From an uncultured Alphaproteobacteria bacterium (GTDB taxonomy: Bacteria > Pseudomonadota > Alphaproteobacteria > HIMB59), in assembly GCA_902613845.1 (NCBI GenBank), contig CACMIW010000007.1, forward strand, positions 1 through 64,000: 64,000 nt of DNA. The letters run 5' to 3'. Positions 9,027 through 17,293 of the stretch are shown here, piece by piece; position 1 is the stretch's first letter; the number at the start of each line of letters is the position of its first letter. The position numbers and the translations under genes were made by a program. Below the pieces are notes generated by a model, which was not told the DNA's origin, ran no database searches, and saw only the letters and a program-made list of their open reading frames with translations.

Positions 9027-10041
9027 TTCTTCATTTCCTCAGGAAGAATTAAAATCTTTTAAAGATATTTCTTTTAAACTTGGCTCAAATAGTCATTTAG
9101 TTCAAGCCGCAGGTGGGAATACTTCAATTAAGTCTGATGGGAGAATGCTAATTAAAGCATCTGGAACTTGGTTAATCAATTCTTTAGATAAAGATATTTT
9201 TGTTGAAGTTGATTTAAATTCTATTTCTGAAAAAATAAATAATGGAAAAGAAGATAATTTTATAGATGACATAATATCTAAAAATAATTTACATCCTTCA
9301 TCTGAAACTTCATTTCATGCATTAATTAACCGTAAATATGTTTTACATGTTCATTCTACTACAACAATTGCAAATGCAATTTCACAAAGTAGTGAGTCTG
9401 ATTTAAGAAAATACCTCGATGAAGATTTCATTTTTGTTCCATACTGTCGACCTGGTTTTACTTTAACAATGGAAATAAAAAAACTAATTTTACCCTCAAC
9501 TAACATATTGATTCTCGAAAATCATGGATTGATAGTTGCGGGTGATGATATTGAGGATACCTATAAATTGCTTTTAAAAATTCATGAAAAATTAGATTTA
9601 ATTAGAAATGAAAAATTAGGCCTCGATTTTTTAGAGAAAATTACAAATATCGGTGGTTATATTCATAAAAATACTGATAAATATAAATTATTCTCAACAC
9701 AAAATGAAAAATTATTCTCACTTTTCTCTAAATCATTTTATCCAGATCATGTAATTTTCTTAGGCCCTGGCATACCTACATTTTTAGAGGTGAAAGAAGC
9801 AAATGAATTTATTCAAAATCTAAAAAGAAAGAATATTAATCTTCCACCCTATTTAATTCTAAAAAATAAAGGTCTTTTTGAAAACACTCTAGCTATTCCA
9901 GCTGCAAAAGAAATGATCGACTGTTTTTTGGAAGTTCTGCTAAGAATTGATTTATCAAAGTCTTTTAAATTTCTATCAAGTCATCAAGAGAATGAATTAT
10001 TGAATTGGGATATTGAGATATATCGCCAATCTATAAACTAA
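9013..10041 (+). CDS. Class II aldolase-domain protein, RhaD-type N-terminal domain homologue
   Basis: The preferred start is the ATG at 9013, twelve bases after GAGG at 8997-9000; an upstream TTG at 8995 falls inside that ribosome binding site. The 342-aa product carries GGNTSIKSDGRMLIKASG, a glutamate in HPSSETSFHAL, histidines in HVHSTT and ENHGLI, and a PGF motif, which is the layout of the aldolase half of RhaD/YuxG-type bifunctional enzymes such as the one at 23487. Here it stands alone, without the dehydrogenase half; a separate SDR is encoded at 12155. It overlaps the FucA-like gene by 14 bases and the next kinase by one. Substrate unknown. Confidence 0.78.
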   Translation: MVNTNSSFPQEELKSFKDISFKLGSNSHLVQAAGGNTSIKSDGRMLIKASGTWLINSLDKDIFVEVDLNSISEKINNGKEDNFIDDIISKNNLHPSSETSFHALINRKYVLHVHSTTTIANAISQSSESDLRKYLDEDFIFVPYCRPGFTLTMEIKKLILPSTNILILENHGLIVAGDDIEDTYKLLLKIHEKLDLIRNEKLGLDFLEKITNIGGYIHKNTDKYKLFSTQNEKLFSLFSKSFYPDHVIFLGPGIPTFLEVKEANEFIQNLKRKNINLPPYLILKNKGLFENTLAIPAAKEMIDCFLEVLLRIDLSKSFKFLSSHQENELLNWDIEIYRQSIN

Positions 10042-11309
10042 TGTCACTTTTTCTTGGGATTGACTTTGGAACGACTGGTGTCAGATCTTCTATTATAGAT
10101 AAGAATAAAAAAGAATTAATTAATTTTTCAGTTTCTATTGACAGCCCAATAAGTAAGGGATCATTAGTTTATCAAAATCCAAGCTTATGGTGGAGTGCGT
10201 TAATTAAAAATCTTACATTTTTAAAAACTAAAATAGAATTAAATAAAATTGAAAGATTATCAATCGATGGAACATCAGGTACAGTACTTATAACCGACCA
10301 TCTTGGTAACCCTTTAGATGATGCATTGATGTACAATGATGCTTCAGCTGTAAAAGAGTCTAAGTTAGTTGAGAGTATATCTGATAACCATCCAATTGTA
10401 TCCACCCCTACTAATGCATTAGTAAGGGTGTTATCATTAATTAATAAACTTAAAAAAGAAAAATATAGAATACTTCATCAAGCAGATTGGATAGCTTGTA
10501 AACTAATTAATGATTATACCTATTCAGACGAAAATAATGCTCTTAAACTAGGTTATGATTGTGTCGAAAGATCTTGGCCAAAATGGTTTGATCAGTTACC
10601 TATTGAAATGAGTAGCCTACCAAATATAAAAATACCAGGACAGTCTATAGGTGAATTAAGAAACTCTGAACTTATTGACTTAGGTTTTAATAACAAAACC
10701 AAGGTTATAGCAGGCACTACGGATAGCATAGCAGCATTTTTAGCTACTGGAGCCAAAAATATAGGAGAAGCAGTTTCTTCAATTGGCACAACTCTGGTGG
10801 TAAAAGCTATCTCTAATAAGCCAATTTATAATAAGGAATTTGGGATCTACAGTCATCGTTTGGGTGAAAATTGGTTAGCCGGAGGAGCTTCCAATGTTGG
10901 AGGAAAAATTCTAAAAGAACTATTTTCAGATAGAATAGAGGAATTATCAAAAGATATAGACCCAAATAATCTATTGAATTTAAATTACTATCCTCTGGCA
11001 CAAAAAGGTGAAAGATTTCCTTTTAACGACCCTAACAAACTCCCAATTTTAGAACCTCGTCCTGATTCTGAGATAAAATTTTTTCAGGCTGTACTTGAGG
11101 GTATAACTAATGTTGAAAAATTGAGTTACGAAAAGATATTAGAGATAGGCGGTAAATATCCTAAAACTATTTTCACAATAGGAGGTGGAGGAAAGAATTT
11201 AAAATGGAATGAAATTAGAAAAAAAATTCTTGGTGTGAAACTAAATAAGCCTTTATCAAATGATGCTTCTTTTGGATCTGCACTTTTAGCGTTGGGTAAT
11301 ATTTTTTAA
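10041..11309 (+). CDS. FGGY-family sugar kinase, short ribulokinase-like type
   Basis: A compact 422-aa kinase, shorter than the 480-520 aa usual for FGGY enzymes. The phosphate loop is GIDFGTTGVRSSII (6-19), the substrate-side motif is DGTSGTVLI, a catalytic-domain aspartate sits in AGTTDSIAAF, and the ATP motif is TIGGGGKNLKW near the C-terminus. Length and the DFGTTGVR pattern recall the cyanobacterial/plant D-ribulose kinase subgroup, which is inference from memory. It is translationally coupled to the aldolase upstream and is followed directly by the HAD phosphatase. Likely substrate is a ketopentose or similar. Confidence 0.75.
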   Translation: MSLFLGIDFGTTGVRSSIIDKNKKELINFSVSIDSPISKGSLVYQNPSLWWSALIKNLTFLKTKIELNKIERLSIDGTSGTVLITDHLGNPLDDALMYNDASAVKESKLVESISDNHPIVSTPTNALVRVLSLINKLKKEKYRILHQADWIACKLINDYTYSDENNALKLGYDCVERSWPKWFDQLPIEMSSLPNIKIPGQSIGELRNSELIDLGFNNKTKVIAGTTDSIAAFLATGAKNIGEAVSSIGTTLVVKAISNKPIYNKEFGIYSHRLGENWLAGGASNVGGKILKELFSDRIEELSKDIDPNNLLNLNYYPLAQKGERFPFNDPNKLPILEPRPDSEIKFFQAVLEGITNVEKLSYEKILEIGGKYPKTIFTIGGGGKNLKWNEIRKKILGVKLNKPLSNDASFGSALLALGNIF

Positions 11310-12158
11310 ATGGTAAAAAAATTATTATCCCTTAAAGAAATTTCAGAATATTACGATACTTATTATTTTGATCAATGGGGAGTTGTTCATGATGGAATAA
11401 ATATTTTTAATGAAGCAGAACAAGTTTTTTCATATTTACAATCACAAAATAAAAAAATTTATATAATTAGTAATTCAGGAAAAAAATCTTCAGATAATAC
11501 TGACCGTTTGATAAAAATGGGCGCAAAAAATATTTTAAAATCTCATTTAATTACATCAGGAGATGTATGCTTAGAATATCTAAAATCTAAAAGGAGCCCC
11601 TTTGAAAATATTGGAAATAAATATTTTGTGGTTGCAACAGATTATCCCTTATTGCAAAACACAACATTTGAAAAGACGAGTTCTATAGAAAACGCTAATT
11701 TTCTTTTATTAACCTCTACTACTGGTCTGAAAAAAACTGATTTAATTGACAAAATTTATATGAGAGCTATAGAAATGAAGTTACCCCTAGTGTGCTCAAA
11801 TCCTGATATTTTGGGTGTTTCTGGTGATAATATTCATCCTTCAACAGGAGATCTTGCAGTTAAGTACAAAAAAATGGGAGGGCAGGCATTTATAATTGGT
11901 AAACCAAACATTGAAATCTTTCATTATGTTCAAGAGTTATCCAATAGTAATAAATTAAAAACTTTGATGATAGGAGACTCTTTATTTAATGATATTGCAG
12001 GCGCCAATAGCTTTGGTATAGACTCATTACTGATCACCTCTGGAATTCATAAAGAAGAATTTATGCAAAACATACCAACGAACGATATAATTGATAATAT
12101 AAAATCGGATTTTCAAATCACTGGAAAGCCAGACTATATAATGGATAGACTTAAATGA
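11310..12158 (+). CDS. HAD superfamily class IIA hydrolase (TIGR01459-like)
   Basis: A 282-aa phosphatase-like protein. Motif I is DQWGVVHDG (about residues 20-28), the pattern of the alphaproteobacterial HAD-IIA subgroup in which the second aspartate is replaced by Trp-Gly-Val. Motif II is ISNSGKK, the lysine motif lies in GKPNIEIF, and motif III is MIGDSLFNDI, with the capping domain between. Relatives include glycerol-phosphate and 4-nitrophenyl phosphatases. In this operon it could remove phosphate from dead-end polyol phosphates. It starts straight after the kinase stop and overlaps the SDR gene by four bases. Confidence 0.8.
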   Translation: MVKKLLSLKEISEYYDTYYFDQWGVVHDGINIFNEAEQVFSYLQSQNKKIYIISNSGKKSSDNTDRLIKMGAKNILKSHLITSGDVCLEYLKSKRSPFENIGNKYFVVATDYPLLQNTTFEKTSSIENANFLLLTSTTGLKKTDLIDKIYMRAIEMKLPLVCSNPDILGVSGDNIHPSTGDLAVKYKKMGGQAFIIGKPNIEIFHYVQELSNSNKLKTLMIGDSLFNDIAGANSFGIDSLLITSGIHKEEFMQNIPTNDIIDNIKSDFQITGKPDYIMDRLK

Positions 12159-12925
12159 CATTTGATTTTAGTGAATTCAAAAACAAAAAGATTATTGTTA
12201 CGGGTTCAAGTACAGGCATAGGTTTTGAGACAGGTGTTGAGTTTTTAAACTTGGGAGCTAATGTAATTTTTCATGGTAACCAATCAATTAATGATCTTGA
12301 AACTAGAATAAAAGCTAAATCTCAAAGCCAAAAATTTAAAATATTCAAATCTGATTTTACAGATTTATCTCAAGTAGATAACTTTATGAACAATGCTATA
12401 AATTATTTAAATGGTCTAGATATATTGGTTAATAATGCTGGAACAATGGTAGGAAGATATCAATTAGAAACAATCAGTGAAAAAGATTTTTTAAAAATTT
12501 TTGATCTCAATGCTAAATCTGCATATTTTGCAACAAAAAGTGCGTGTACAATTTTCAAAAAACAAAATTATGGAAATATTATTAATGTATCAACTATCAG
12601 TGCGAGAACAGGAGGTAGTGCGGGTTCAAGTGTATATGCTGCGTCTAAAGCTTTTGTTTCAGGAATTACTAGATCGCTTGTTTCAGAATTATCACCCTAC
12701 AATATAAGAATAAACGCTATTTCACCTGGCACAATTACCACAAAGTTTCATGAACAATATTCTTCTCCAGAAAAATTAGAAGCCACAAGATTAAAAATAC
12801 CAATGAAAAGACTTGGCACTGCAGAGGACTGCGTTGGGCCAATAATTTTTTTATCCTCACAGACAATGAGTGGCTACATAACAGGACAAATAATAGAGGT
12901 AAACGGAGGCCAATTCATTTCATAA
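12155..12925 (+). CDS. Short-chain dehydrogenase/reductase
   Basis: A 256-aa classical SDR. It shows the cofactor glycine motif TGSSTGIG near residue 17, the NNAG motif (LVNNAGTMVG), the catalytic Ser in VSTISARTGG, and Tyr/Lys in YAASK. The C-terminal ITGQIIEVNGG is the family's usual ending. It overlaps the HAD gene by four bases and the GpsA-like gene by one, so it belongs to the same operon. A role in oxidising a polyol or polyol phosphate is inferred from context; the sequence alone does not fix substrate or cofactor. Confidence 0.85.
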   Translation: MTFDFSEFKNKKIIVTGSSTGIGFETGVEFLNLGANVIFHGNQSINDLETRIKAKSQSQKFKIFKSDFTDLSQVDNFMNNAINYLNGLDILVNNAGTMVGRYQLETISEKDFLKIFDLNAKSAYFATKSACTIFKKQNYGNIINVSTISARTGGSAGSSVYAASKAFVSGITRSLVSELSPYNIRINAISPGTITTKFHEQYSSPEKLEATRLKIPMKRLGTAEDCVGPIIFLSSQTMSGYITGQIIEVNGGQFIS

Positions 12926-13932
12926 TGTCAAAAATATTATCTATAGGTGCGGGTGTTATGGGAACAGCTATTACTGTTCCTGCAGTTTCAAACGGTCACG
13001 AAGCAAAACTCGTTGGAACTAATTTTGATGAGGACATAATTAACTCAATTAATAAAAACTCTTCTCACCCAAAACTCGGTATTAAATTAACAAATACGTC
13101 TGCAATACGATTTAATGAAATGTCCCAAGAGGACATTAATGAATCTGAAGTCATTGTCGTTGGAATTAGTTCATCAGGTGTTGATTGGTTCATTGACTTC
13201 ATTAAAAATTTTAATGTTACGAATAAACACTTTCTTATCGTTACTAAAGGTCTGTATATTAACGAAAAAGAGGAGTTAGATATTTTCCCAAATAAAATTA
13301 AAAAACAAATTAATCAAGATTTCACTTTAACCGCTGTTACTGGCCCTTGTAAAGCAGTTGAGCTCGCAAAGAAAAATTTAACAAATATATGTTTTGTAAA
13401 TCCTGATCTAGATATTGCTAAGAATTTATCCAATATATTTAAAAATGAATACTATGTAGTTAATTTACAGACTGACTTATTAGGCTCAGAGCTTTGCGCA
13501 GCTCTTAAGAACATATATGCAATTGCTGTTGGTTATTCACAAACGTATTTCTCGAATGAAGAAAAAATCTTTAATCCTGAGTCCGCATTATTTTCACACT
13601 GTGTTAATGAGATGAGCTATTTTGTAAAATTAAATGGTGGCCTTCAAGATACAGTATTTGGGCTATCTGGGATTGGAGACTTACATGTCACTTCAGGAAC
13701 TGGAAGAAACGGTCTTTTAGGTAATTTATTAGCAAAGAGCAGAACATATGAGGATATCATGTCCAAGGAATTAAAAGATGAAACTGTCGAAGGAGCACAA
13801 ACTATTAGAGAATTAGACCATCTATTTAACAAACTGGTAAAACAAAACAAACTTCCAATTTTGGGTAGTTTAGTGAGATGTATCTGTCAAAACGAAAAAC
13901 TGCATATACCTTGGAATGATTTAAATATATAA
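12925..13932 (+). CDS. NAD(P)-dependent glycerol-3-phosphate dehydrogenase family protein (GpsA-like)
   Basis: A 335-aa enzyme with N-terminal dinucleotide motif GAGVMGTA (8-15), the conserved TGP(C)KAVELA and ALKNIYAIAVG segments, and GIGDLHVTS in the C-terminal helical domain, all typical of GpsA. In GpsA the reaction is DHAP to G3P for lipid synthesis. Its position inside a catabolic operon next to RpiB, an SDR and sugar kinases suggests a specialised paralogue acting on a polyol phosphate instead, although it could be the only GpsA of a small genome. I therefore give no symbol. It starts in the SDR stop codon. Confidence 0.72.
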   Translation: MSKILSIGAGVMGTAITVPAVSNGHEAKLVGTNFDEDIINSINKNSSHPKLGIKLTNTSAIRFNEMSQEDINESEVIVVGISSSGVDWFIDFIKNFNVTNKHFLIVTKGLYINEKEELDIFPNKIKKQINQDFTLTAVTGPCKAVELAKKNLTNICFVNPDLDIAKNLSNIFKNEYYVVNLQTDLLGSELCAALKNIYAIAVGYSQTYFSNEEKIFNPESALFSHCVNEMSYFVKLNGGLQDTVFGLSGIGDLHVTSGTGRNGLLGNLLAKSRTYEDIMSKELKDETVEGAQTIRELDHLFNKLVKQNKLPILGSLVRCICQNEKLHIPWNDLNI

Positions 13933-13938
13933 TTAATT

Positions 13939-14382
13939 ATGCTCAAAAAAATTGTTATTGGTGCAGACCATTTAGGAAAAAATCTTAAAGATGAAATCAA
14001 AAAGCATTTAGAGTCTAAAGGTATTGAAGTCATGGATGTAGGGGTCACTGATGACTCACAAGTAGATTATCCAGACGTTGGTAAAACATTAGCTAAAAAG
14101 GTACAAGACAGTGAATTTGAAAGGGGAATTTTAGTTTGTGGAACAGGTGCTGGAATGGCTATTGTCGCTAATAAATTTTCAGGTGTGAGGGCTGTTTGTG
14201 TGAACGATGCATACACTGCAGAGAGATCTATTGCAAGTAACAATGCTCAAATTATTACTTTTGGTGCTTTAATTACAGGTACTCCTAATGCAATTATGTA
14301 TACAGATATTTGGTTGAAAAATAATTTTCAGTCTGAAAGATCTGGAAAAAAAGTTGATAAAATAAATCAGTTAGATACCTAG
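13939..14382 (+). CDS. Ribose-5-phosphate isomerase B family protein (RpiB/LacAB)
   Basis: A 147-aa aldose-ketose isomerase. GADHLGKNLKDEI at the N-terminus carries the conserved Asp-His, YPDVG is the phosphate-site motif, VCGTGAGMAI holds the catalytic cysteine, and NDAYTAERS matches the end of the active site. RpiB-family members isomerise ribose-5-P, allose-6-P or, in Brucella erythritol use (EryI), tetrose phosphates. Sharing an operon with an EryA-like kinase makes a tetrose or pentose phosphate role attractive. It is the last gene of the rightward operon and ends in a 20-bp palindrome. The rpiB symbol marks family only. Confidence 0.82.
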   Translation: MLKKIVIGADHLGKNLKDEIKKHLESKGIEVMDVGVTDDSQVDYPDVGKTLAKKVQDSEFERGILVCGTGAGMAIVANKFSGVRAVCVNDAYTAERSIASNNAQIITFGALITGTPNAIMYTDIWLKNNFQSERSGKKVDKINQLDT

Positions 14383-14399
14383 TTTTTAATTAAAAACTA
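14380..14399. terminator. Perfect 20-bp A/T palindrome at the operon end
   Basis: TAGTTTTTAA at 14380-14389 is followed at once by its reverse complement, TTAAAAACTA at 14390-14399. It begins with the RpiB stop codon and lies between convergent genes, so it may act as a weak bidirectional terminator. It has no G+C-rich stem, so this is tentative. The rest of the 114-bp gap (to 14496) shows only A/T-rich sequence. Confidence 0.35.
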
Positions 14400-14496
14400 C
14401 GAAAGTTTTAGTTAATAAAATTTTAAAATCTTTTTAAGGTAAGGATAAAGAATGAAATTTTTTTTATTTCTCTGAAATTTATAAAGTATTTAGAGT

Positions 14497-15330
14497 CTAT
14501 TCTTTAACAGTTCCTAGAGTCAACCCTCTGACAAAATGTTTTCTAACTATTAAAATCATAATAAATACTGGGATTATTGAAATTGTTGTAAAAGCAGCCA
14601 TCATATCCCAACTGGGTATAGTTTTCATTATAGAGGCTTGAATCGGGATAGTCTTAATTTTCATTTGTCCAATCATTAATGCGCAAATAAATTCTGTCCA
14701 ACTGAATATTATAGATAAAATAAATGTTACAGCTATTCCACCTTTTGCACATGGTATAATTAATTTATGAAGAATTTTAATTTTACTAGCACCATCTATA
14801 AATGCATTTTCATCAATTTGTTTTGGTACTTCGTCAAAAAAACTTTTTAATAAAAGAACTGCTAGGGGTAGATTGATAAATGTATGTATCAATATTAAAC
14901 CAACATATGTATCAAGGAGATTAATTTTTTCGTAAACAAAATATAGTGGAATGGCAATTGATATTAATGGCATCATCCTTGCACTAAGAATTGACATGAT
15001 TAAAAAATTTTTATATTTGAAATTAGCTCTAGAAAAATAGTAACCAGCATAAATTCCAATTATTAATGTCAGGGATGATGAACCAATACCTACAATTAAA
15101 CTATCTAATATCCTTGATGTTAAATATAATTCGCCATAAGAAGGATCAAATTTTAGTAATTTTGAAAAACCAAAAACTCTCTCATACGCTGAAAAGTCAA
15201 TATCAAATAGAAATAATTTTGGGGGTAATGAAAAAAGATCAATATTATTTTTAAAAGAGGATGTAATTAGAAAAAATATTGGAAATATAAAAATTAAAGC
15301 AATAGAGAATGCTAGAATTTTTCTAATCAA
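14497..15330 (-). CDS. ABC sugar transporter permease, MalG-type, second copy
   Basis: A 277-aa membrane subunit with about six hydrophobic segments, starting at TTG 15330 with AAGG a few bases upstream. It is clearly related along its whole length to the neighbouring permease at 15337 (shared LPPKL, SRxLxxSIIxxIGSS-like region, SARMMP, IHxxxNLPLAVLLxKSFFD, FSWTEFI, HxVRGLTLG). Its EAA loop is weakened: ENAFIDGASKIKILHKLIIP, with EAA changed to ENA. It is last in the leftward permease operon of the second importer. It is either an alternative partner for the MalF-type subunit or a diverging duplicate. Confidence 0.82.
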   Translation of the reverse strand: MIRKILAFSIALIFIFPIFFLITSSFKNNIDLFSLPPKLFLFDIDFSAYERVFGFSKLLKFDPSYGELYLTSRILDSLIVGIGSSSLTLIIGIYAGYYFSRANFKYKNFLIMSILSARMMPLISIAIPLYFVYEKINLLDTYVGLILIHTFINLPLAVLLLKSFFDEVPKQIDENAFIDGASKIKILHKLIIPCAKGGIAVTFILSIIFSWTEFICALMIGQMKIKTIPIQASIMKTIPSWDMMAAFTTISIIPVFIMILIVRKHFVRGLTLGTVKE

Positions 15331-15336
15331 ACTACC

Positions 15337-16203
15337 TTATTGTTTTACTGAACCTAAAGTCAATCCTCTTACTAAATGTCTTTGAACTAAAAGTATAAAA
15401 ATGAATGCTGGTATAATAGCGGCTGTGCCTAACGCTGCCATGTTATCCCAAGCAGTTCCAGTAGAAGTAACAAAAGATGTAGAAACTACAGGAATTGTTT
15501 TTAGCCCTGTTTGTGTAAGCATCAGAACAAAGATAAATTCTGTCCAACTAAATATAAAACAAAGCACAGCAGTCGCCGCTATTCCACCTATAGCTAGAGG
15601 CACTACTAATCTCCAAAATACAAAAAATCTCGTAGCCCCATCAAGTAACGCAGCTTCATCTATGTCCTTTGGAATGTCATCAAAAAAGCTTTTCATTAGT
15701 AAAACAGCAAGTGGGAGATTCATTAAAGCATGAATAATAATGATACCTAGATGTGTGTCCATTAAGCCTATATTTTTGTATATAAAAAACATTGGTATTG
15801 CTACTGCAACTGGGGGCATCATTCTTGTTGATAAAATCCATCCCATAAAATGCTGTTGACCCCTAATAGGTAATCTTGAGAGAGAATATGCTGCTAGTAT
15901 AGATATAAGCATTGCTATACCTGTAGAGCCTAAAGCAATAATGATACTATCCACAAGATTTGGCATCATATAAAAGTCTCCACCGCCAGGTCGAACAGCA
16001 CCCATGTCTTCTACATAGAGAAAGCGTGAAATACCAAACACCTCTTCATAAGCAGCAAATGATACTTCAAAATCAAATAATTTCGGAGGTAGGGCAAAAA
16101 TATCTTTATCCTTTTTAATAGATACGGTAATCCAGAAATATATAGGAAAGAAAAATATCGCAGCAATAAACCAACCTAATACTTGTTTAAATACTTTATT
16201 CAA
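15337..16203 (-). CDS. ABC sugar transporter permease, MalG-type, first copy
   Basis: A 288-aa inner-membrane subunit of the second importer. The EAA loop is canonical (EAALLDGATRFFVFWRLVVP), and the C-terminus HLVRGLTLGSVKQ is typical of MalG-type subunits. The start is TTG at 16203; no nearby in-frame ATG gives the first membrane segment. It lies four bases after the MalF-type gene and six before its own paralogue, so all three permeases form one operon. With its better-kept EAA loop it is the likelier working partner of the MalF-type subunit at 16208. The substrate is not known. Confidence 0.87.
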   Translation of the reverse strand: MNKVFKQVLGWFIAAIFFFPIYFWITVSIKKDKDIFALPPKLFDFEVSFAAYEEVFGISRFLYVEDMGAVRPGGGDFYMMPNLVDSIIIALGSTGIAMLISILAAYSLSRLPIRGQQHFMGWILSTRMMPPVAVAIPMFFIYKNIGLMDTHLGIIIIHALMNLPLAVLLMKSFFDDIPKDIDEAALLDGATRFFVFWRLVVPLAIGGIAATAVLCFIFSWTEFIFVLMLTQTGLKTIPVVSTSFVTSTGTAWDNMAALGTAAIIPAFIFILLVQRHLVRGLTLGSVKQ

Positions 16204-16207
16204 TTCC

Positions 16208-17101
16208 TCACCATTTTACTTTTGCAAAATGAATAAATGCATTTCCAACTATTAAAATTACAATTAAAGAAAATAAACTAATCGTTGCTCCGTAACCCCA
16301 TTGAACAAAAGTAAACCTTTGCCACGAATATAAACTTAAAGTGTAAGTGGCTGTACCTGGCCCACCTGATGTTAAAACAAATACATAATCTACCATCCTC
16401 CATAGATCTATTCCTCTTATCAAAATTGCTACAGCAATAACTTTGTGAAGCATTGGTAGTGTTAATCTTCTAAAAACTTGAAAAGGTCTTGCGCCATCTA
16501 TGACAGCTGACTCAAAAGGTTCACTTGGTAAAGATCTTAAACCAGCAACTAAAATTAAAACCATAAAGGGAGTCCATTGCCAAATATCAACTATCATTAC
16601 ACCCCACAGGGCTAGTGTTGGATCTGCCAAAATTGTATCTTCAGGACCTATAAGCCCAACTGATTTCAAGAGCCATGGTATTAAACCATAATTAGCATCC
16701 TCCATTATTAAGAATATCATACCAGCAATTGCTGGAGGTATGACTAAAGTGAGAGTTAAAATAGATCTTATAATTCCAAATCCAGGGTCGTCGGAGTCAA
16801 TAAGTAGAGCAATTCCCATGCCCAAAACTAGTTGAATTAATAAACACATAAATGTGTAATATAAGGACACCTTTAAAGATCCCCAGAATACCCCATCAGT
16901 GAATAGCCTTATCCAATTATCCCATCCCACAAAAAGTAGTGCCCTTTTTGCTGGGACAAACTCATGAAAGCTTAGGTAAATATTGTAAAAGAAAGGAATA
17001 ATCGCAAATACTATCAGCATAGTTATCAATGGCAAAAGCCAAGGCAGAGAACTGTCAGAATTCATAAAACTTGGCAAAGAATAAGACTTTTGAGCGGCCA
17101 T
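16208..17101 (-). CDS. ABC sugar transporter permease, MalF-type
   Basis: The preferred start is ATG 17101 (297 aa); a GTG at 17116 would add five residues. Neither has a clear Shine-Dalgarno. The protein has about six membrane segments and a MalF-type EAA loop, ESAVIDGARPFQVFRRLTLP. VDYVFVLTSGGPGTATYTLS near the C-terminus is the conserved MalF-type GGP motif. It heads the leftward permease operon and is divergent from the binding protein at 17294. It should form the channel of the second importer with one of the two MalG-type subunits; the matching ATPase is probably the one at 22408 on the other strand. Confidence 0.87.
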   Translation of the reverse strand: MAAQKSYSLPSFMNSDSSLPWLLPLITMLIVFAIIPFFYNIYLSFHEFVPAKRALLFVGWDNWIRLFTDGVFWGSLKVSLYYTFMCLLIQLVLGMGIALLIDSDDPGFGIIRSILTLTLVIPPAIAGMIFLIMEDANYGLIPWLLKSVGLIGPEDTILADPTLALWGVMIVDIWQWTPFMVLILVAGLRSLPSEPFESAVIDGARPFQVFRRLTLPMLHKVIAVAILIRGIDLWRMVDYVFVLTSGGPGTATYTLSLYSWQRFTFVQWGYGATISLFSLIVILIVGNAFIHFAKVKW

Positions 17102-17293
17102 AGTGAGACTATACACTTAAATTTCAAAGAGTTTATTTTAAAATACCTCTATTTTTCTATTAGAAATTCTTAATGAAACTGAAGATTATTAAAAGAAGTC
17201 AACATAATAAAATAATATTTTGTGTATAACTATATCAAGCCTCTTGCTAAGAAACATTGTTTATGCAAAAATTTTATATCGGAGGGATATCAT
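17102..17293. promoter_or_regulatory. Divergent promoter region and ribosome binding site of the second transporter
   Basis: This gap separates the leftward permease operon from the rightward binding protein and must supply both promoters. GGAGGG at 17281-17286 lies seven bases before ATG 17294 and decides that start over an upstream GTG at 17222. The region is A/T-rich; I find no convincing operator palindrome or riboswitch fold. Confidence 0.5.

Noticed and set aside
17222-17293. N-terminal extension of the second binding protein from GTG 17222
   Set aside because: It would place 24 residues with cysteines before the Tat motif and run through the strong GGAGGG at 17281, which clearly serves ATG 17294.
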